Assembly (NCBI GenBank): GCA_902786345.1 | Contig: CADACB010000001.1 | Location: forward strand, 1-64,000 | DNA: 64,000 bases | Source: an uncultured Ruminococcus sp. | GTDB taxonomy: Bacteria; Bacillota; Clostridia; Oscillospirales; Acutalibacteraceae | Direction of reading: 5' to 3' | Part shown: positions 62,555-64,000 of the stretch, piece after piece | Position numbering within the stretch: position 1 is the first letter of the stretch | Layout: each line of letters begins with the position of its first letter | Translations under genes and position numbers: made by a program | The notes under the pieces: model-generated | The model's database searches: none | What the model was told of the DNA's origin: nothing | Seen by the model: only the letters and a program-made list of their open reading frames with translations

Positions 62555-62598
62555 AAATGACATTATACACCTGTTGATCGAGCTTGTAAATGTCATTT
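62555..62598 (-). promoter_or_regulatory. Promoter of the DUF4418-ABC unit with paired operators
   Basis: On the - strand TTTACA (62590-62585) and TATAAT (62567-62562) are 17 bp apart. Odd palindromes AATGACATT (62556-62564) and AATGTCATT (62589-62597) sit over the -10 and -35, 33 bp apart, as in a repressor-controlled promoter. Confidence 0.65.
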
Positions 62599-62671
62599 AA
62601 CACCAAAAAAGAGCACGGTTAAATTAATTAAACTAATAATTTTGACCATTATTTTAAAAAGATAACAGAAG

Positions 62672-62707
62672 AAAGGTATGCTGTATGATATTCAGCAGCA
62701 TACCTTT
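62672..62707 (-). terminator. Terminator after the cysteine desulfurase gene
   Basis: AAAGGTATGCTG and CAGCATACCTTT form a 12-bp stem, with TTTCTTCT following on the - strand. Confidence 0.75.
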
Positions 62708-62725
62708 GCCTCTTTGCGCAATTAA

Positions 62726-63868
62726 CTACATTACAGAACTACACTTCTTTATAGTATAGACCAGACGATCAATTTCCACCGGCTTATTAAAGAACGAAGG
62801 TGATACTCTGACTGCACCTCTGTCGAGAGTACCTGCCGCACGATGTGCAGCAGGACTACAGTGAAGACCTGCCCTTACAGCTATCCCGCGTCTGCCAAGC
62901 TCCTGTCCCACAGCTTCACTGTCTGAATCCTTTATATTAAAAGATAATACCGGTACAAAAAATTCAGGTTCAGGCTCGGGCATATAAAGCTTTATCCCGT
63001 CAATTTTTGATAGCTCCTTATATAAACGCTTTATCAGAACAAACTCGTGTTTTGAAATATTTTCAGGCTTATTTCTTTTAACAAAGCCGATACCTGCCCT
63101 CAGTCCGGCAACACCTGCAACATTCGGTGTTCCGCTTTCAAGCCTGTCCGGAAGCTCCTCCGGCTGACTGAAAGAAATTGAACTGCTGCCTGTACCGCCC
63201 TCCGTAAGGCTGTCGGGCACAATATCTCCGCCAACTATCAGCATTCCTGTTCCCATAGGGCCATACAGCCCCTTATGCCCTGCCGCACACAAAAAATCAA
63301 TACCGCTTTTTCGAATGCTTATCGGTATAACACCTGCGCTCTGAGCCGCGTCAACCAGTATCGGTATACCATATTCGTGTGCCAGCGCCGATATTCTTTC
63401 AACAGGAAGCCTTATTCCCCATACATTTGAGGCATGTGTGCAGATTATAAGCCGCGTTGCAGCATTTATAGAACTGCGGAAAGACTCTATTGTCTTGTCG
63501 TCATCACATGGATACACCCTCGCCGCCGTCATTGTTATACCTCTGTGCGTCAGCTTTTCAAGCGGACGCATCACCGAATTATGCTCAAGCTCTGATACAA
63601 CAACGTGATCTCCGCTTTTTAAAATACCCTTTATTACTGTATTTATTGCAGCAGTACAGTTTAGTGTGAAAATCACATTTTCAGGCTTATGACTATCAAA
63701 AAATTCAGCTGCTGCCTTTCTTGCAGAATATATCTCCTCTGCCGCAGCCATAGAAAAACTGTGTCCTCCCCTGCCGGGATTTGCATAACCCGACAAAGCC
63801 GATGATACTGCATCTCTCACAGTGCGGGGCTTAGGAAAGGTAGTTGCCGAATTATCAAAATATATCAT
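62726..63868 (-). CDS. Cysteine desulfurase family aminotransferase (class V)
   Basis: A 380-residue pyridoxal-phosphate enzyme that removes sulfur (or selenium) from cysteine or selenocysteine as a persulfide. It has IYFDNSATTFPKP at the start, SELEHNSVMRPLE, VDAAQSAGVIPI, the PLP Lys in CAAGHKGLYGP and the active-site Cys in RAGLHCSPAAH. Length is typical for the SufS/CsdA-like group. The ATG overlaps the stop of a DUF3343 gene by 4 bases; such pairs are thought to act in selenium or sulfur transfer. Confidence 0.92.
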   Translation of the reverse strand: MIYFDNSATTFPKPRTVRDAVSSALSGYANPGRGGHSFSMAAAEEIYSARKAAAEFFDSHKPENVIFTLNCTAAINTVIKGILKSGDHVVVSELEHNSVMRPLEKLTHRGITMTAARVYPCDDDKTIESFRSSINAATRLIICTHASNVWGIRLPVERISALAHEYGIPILVDAAQSAGVIPISIRKSGIDFLCAAGHKGLYGPMGTGMLIVGGDIVPDSLTEGGTGSSSISFSQPEELPDRLESGTPNVAGVAGLRAGIGFVKRNKPENISKHEFVLIKRLYKELSKIDGIKLYMPEPEPEFFVPVLSFNIKDSDSEAVGQELGRRGIAVRAGLHCSPAAHRAAGTLDRGAVRVSPSFFNKPVEIDRLVYTIKKCSSVM

Positions 63869-64000
63869 CTTTTCAAGCTCCTTTCCGCACGTCCCATAAC
63901 CTTTATCCCGTTTTCTCTCAGGATTCTTTCCGCTTCATCGGTATCCTGCGGCACATACAGACTGTAGCCGCAGCCCTGGCGCAAACTGCTTCTAGGAGTT
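63865..64000 (-). CDS. DUF3343 protein, 3' end only
   Basis: The last 45 codons of a gene cut by the window end. They read TPRSSLRQGCGYSLYVPQDT and then an acidic/basic helix ending at a TGA overlapping the desulfurase ATG. The TPR...GCGYS pattern is that of DUF3343, a small putative sulfur/selenium carrier of about 80 residues whose Cys may accept the persulfide. The fragment is short but the fused context with a cysteine desulfurase supports it. Confidence 0.7.
   Translation of the reverse strand, partial: TPRSSLRQGCGYSLYVPQDTDEAERILRENGIKVMGRAERSLKR

Overview
The window looks like the chromosome of a low-GC, Gram-positive, spore-former-related Clostridia, most like Ruminococcus (Oscillospiraceae/Ruminococcaceae). 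This is inferred from AT-rich intergenic DNA with canonical sigma-A promoters (TTGAAA-17-TATAAT types), strong GGAGG ribosome sites, a spoVAE gene, a mraZ-led division cluster, DUF4418 and DUF3343 proteins, and many FHA/zinc-ribbon proteins. No rRNA, tRNA, CRISPR array, phage or intact insertion sequence was seen.

Layout. 1-5200 (mostly + strand): a low-molecular-weight tyrosine phosphatase; a self-contained GntR(YtrA-type)-ABC transporter unit with a palindromic operator over its promoter; then a patch with a LysR-regulator remnant, a cyclophilin-like lipoprotein, a sugar acetyltransferase and a decayed fragment. 5294-13000 (- strand): rsmD-coaD-coiled-coil protein-transglutaminase protein-murD, then uvrC and a second transglutaminase-like lipoprotein. 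13212-25900 (- strand): pyrB (with a PyrI-like zinc ribbon) and ftsZ, then the division/cell-wall cluster mraZ-rsmH-ftsL-PBP-(degenerate Mur-ligase-like protein)-mraY-ftsW-murG-ftsQ. murC, murE and murF are missing from the cluster and murD lies about 8 kb away. Four 10-bp-spaced GTGG boxes lie just after the mraZ promoter.

26306-41836 holds a lone spoVAE (+) and then the most unusual region: about 15 kb on the - strand encoding a phospho-signalling island. It has a surface VWA protein with a cytoplasmic FHA domain, a Ser/Thr kinase fused to FHA, a PP2C phosphatase, a stand-alone FHA protein, a zinc-ribbon pseudokinase, three further FHA proteins (two with zinc ribbons), two TPR surface proteins (one with two C-type lectin domains and split by a frameshift at A AAA AAC), a second kinase with extracellular TPRs, and a 46-residue membrane protein. 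A LytTR response regulator lies upstream. The parts suggest sensing outside the cell by TPR, lectin and VWA modules and phosphothreonine/FHA signalling inside; the function is unknown.

43000-46039 (+): a complete preQ1 operon, queD-queE-folE-queC-queF, behind a structured leader that ends in an intrinsic terminator, i.e. a probable riboswitch. 46697-51364 (-): dnaE and an RlmL-like rRNA methyltransferase. 52058-62526 (-): an iron-uptake locus matching the FTR1/P19(Tp34)/DUF2318/FtsX-FtsX-ATPase layout, ending in an FMN-binding lipoprotein, behind two TTAGTT-N6-AACTAA palindromes; upstream of it is a second FtsX-type ABC exporter with a DUF4418 protein. The window ends in a cysteine desulfurase and the 3' end of a DUF3343 gene.
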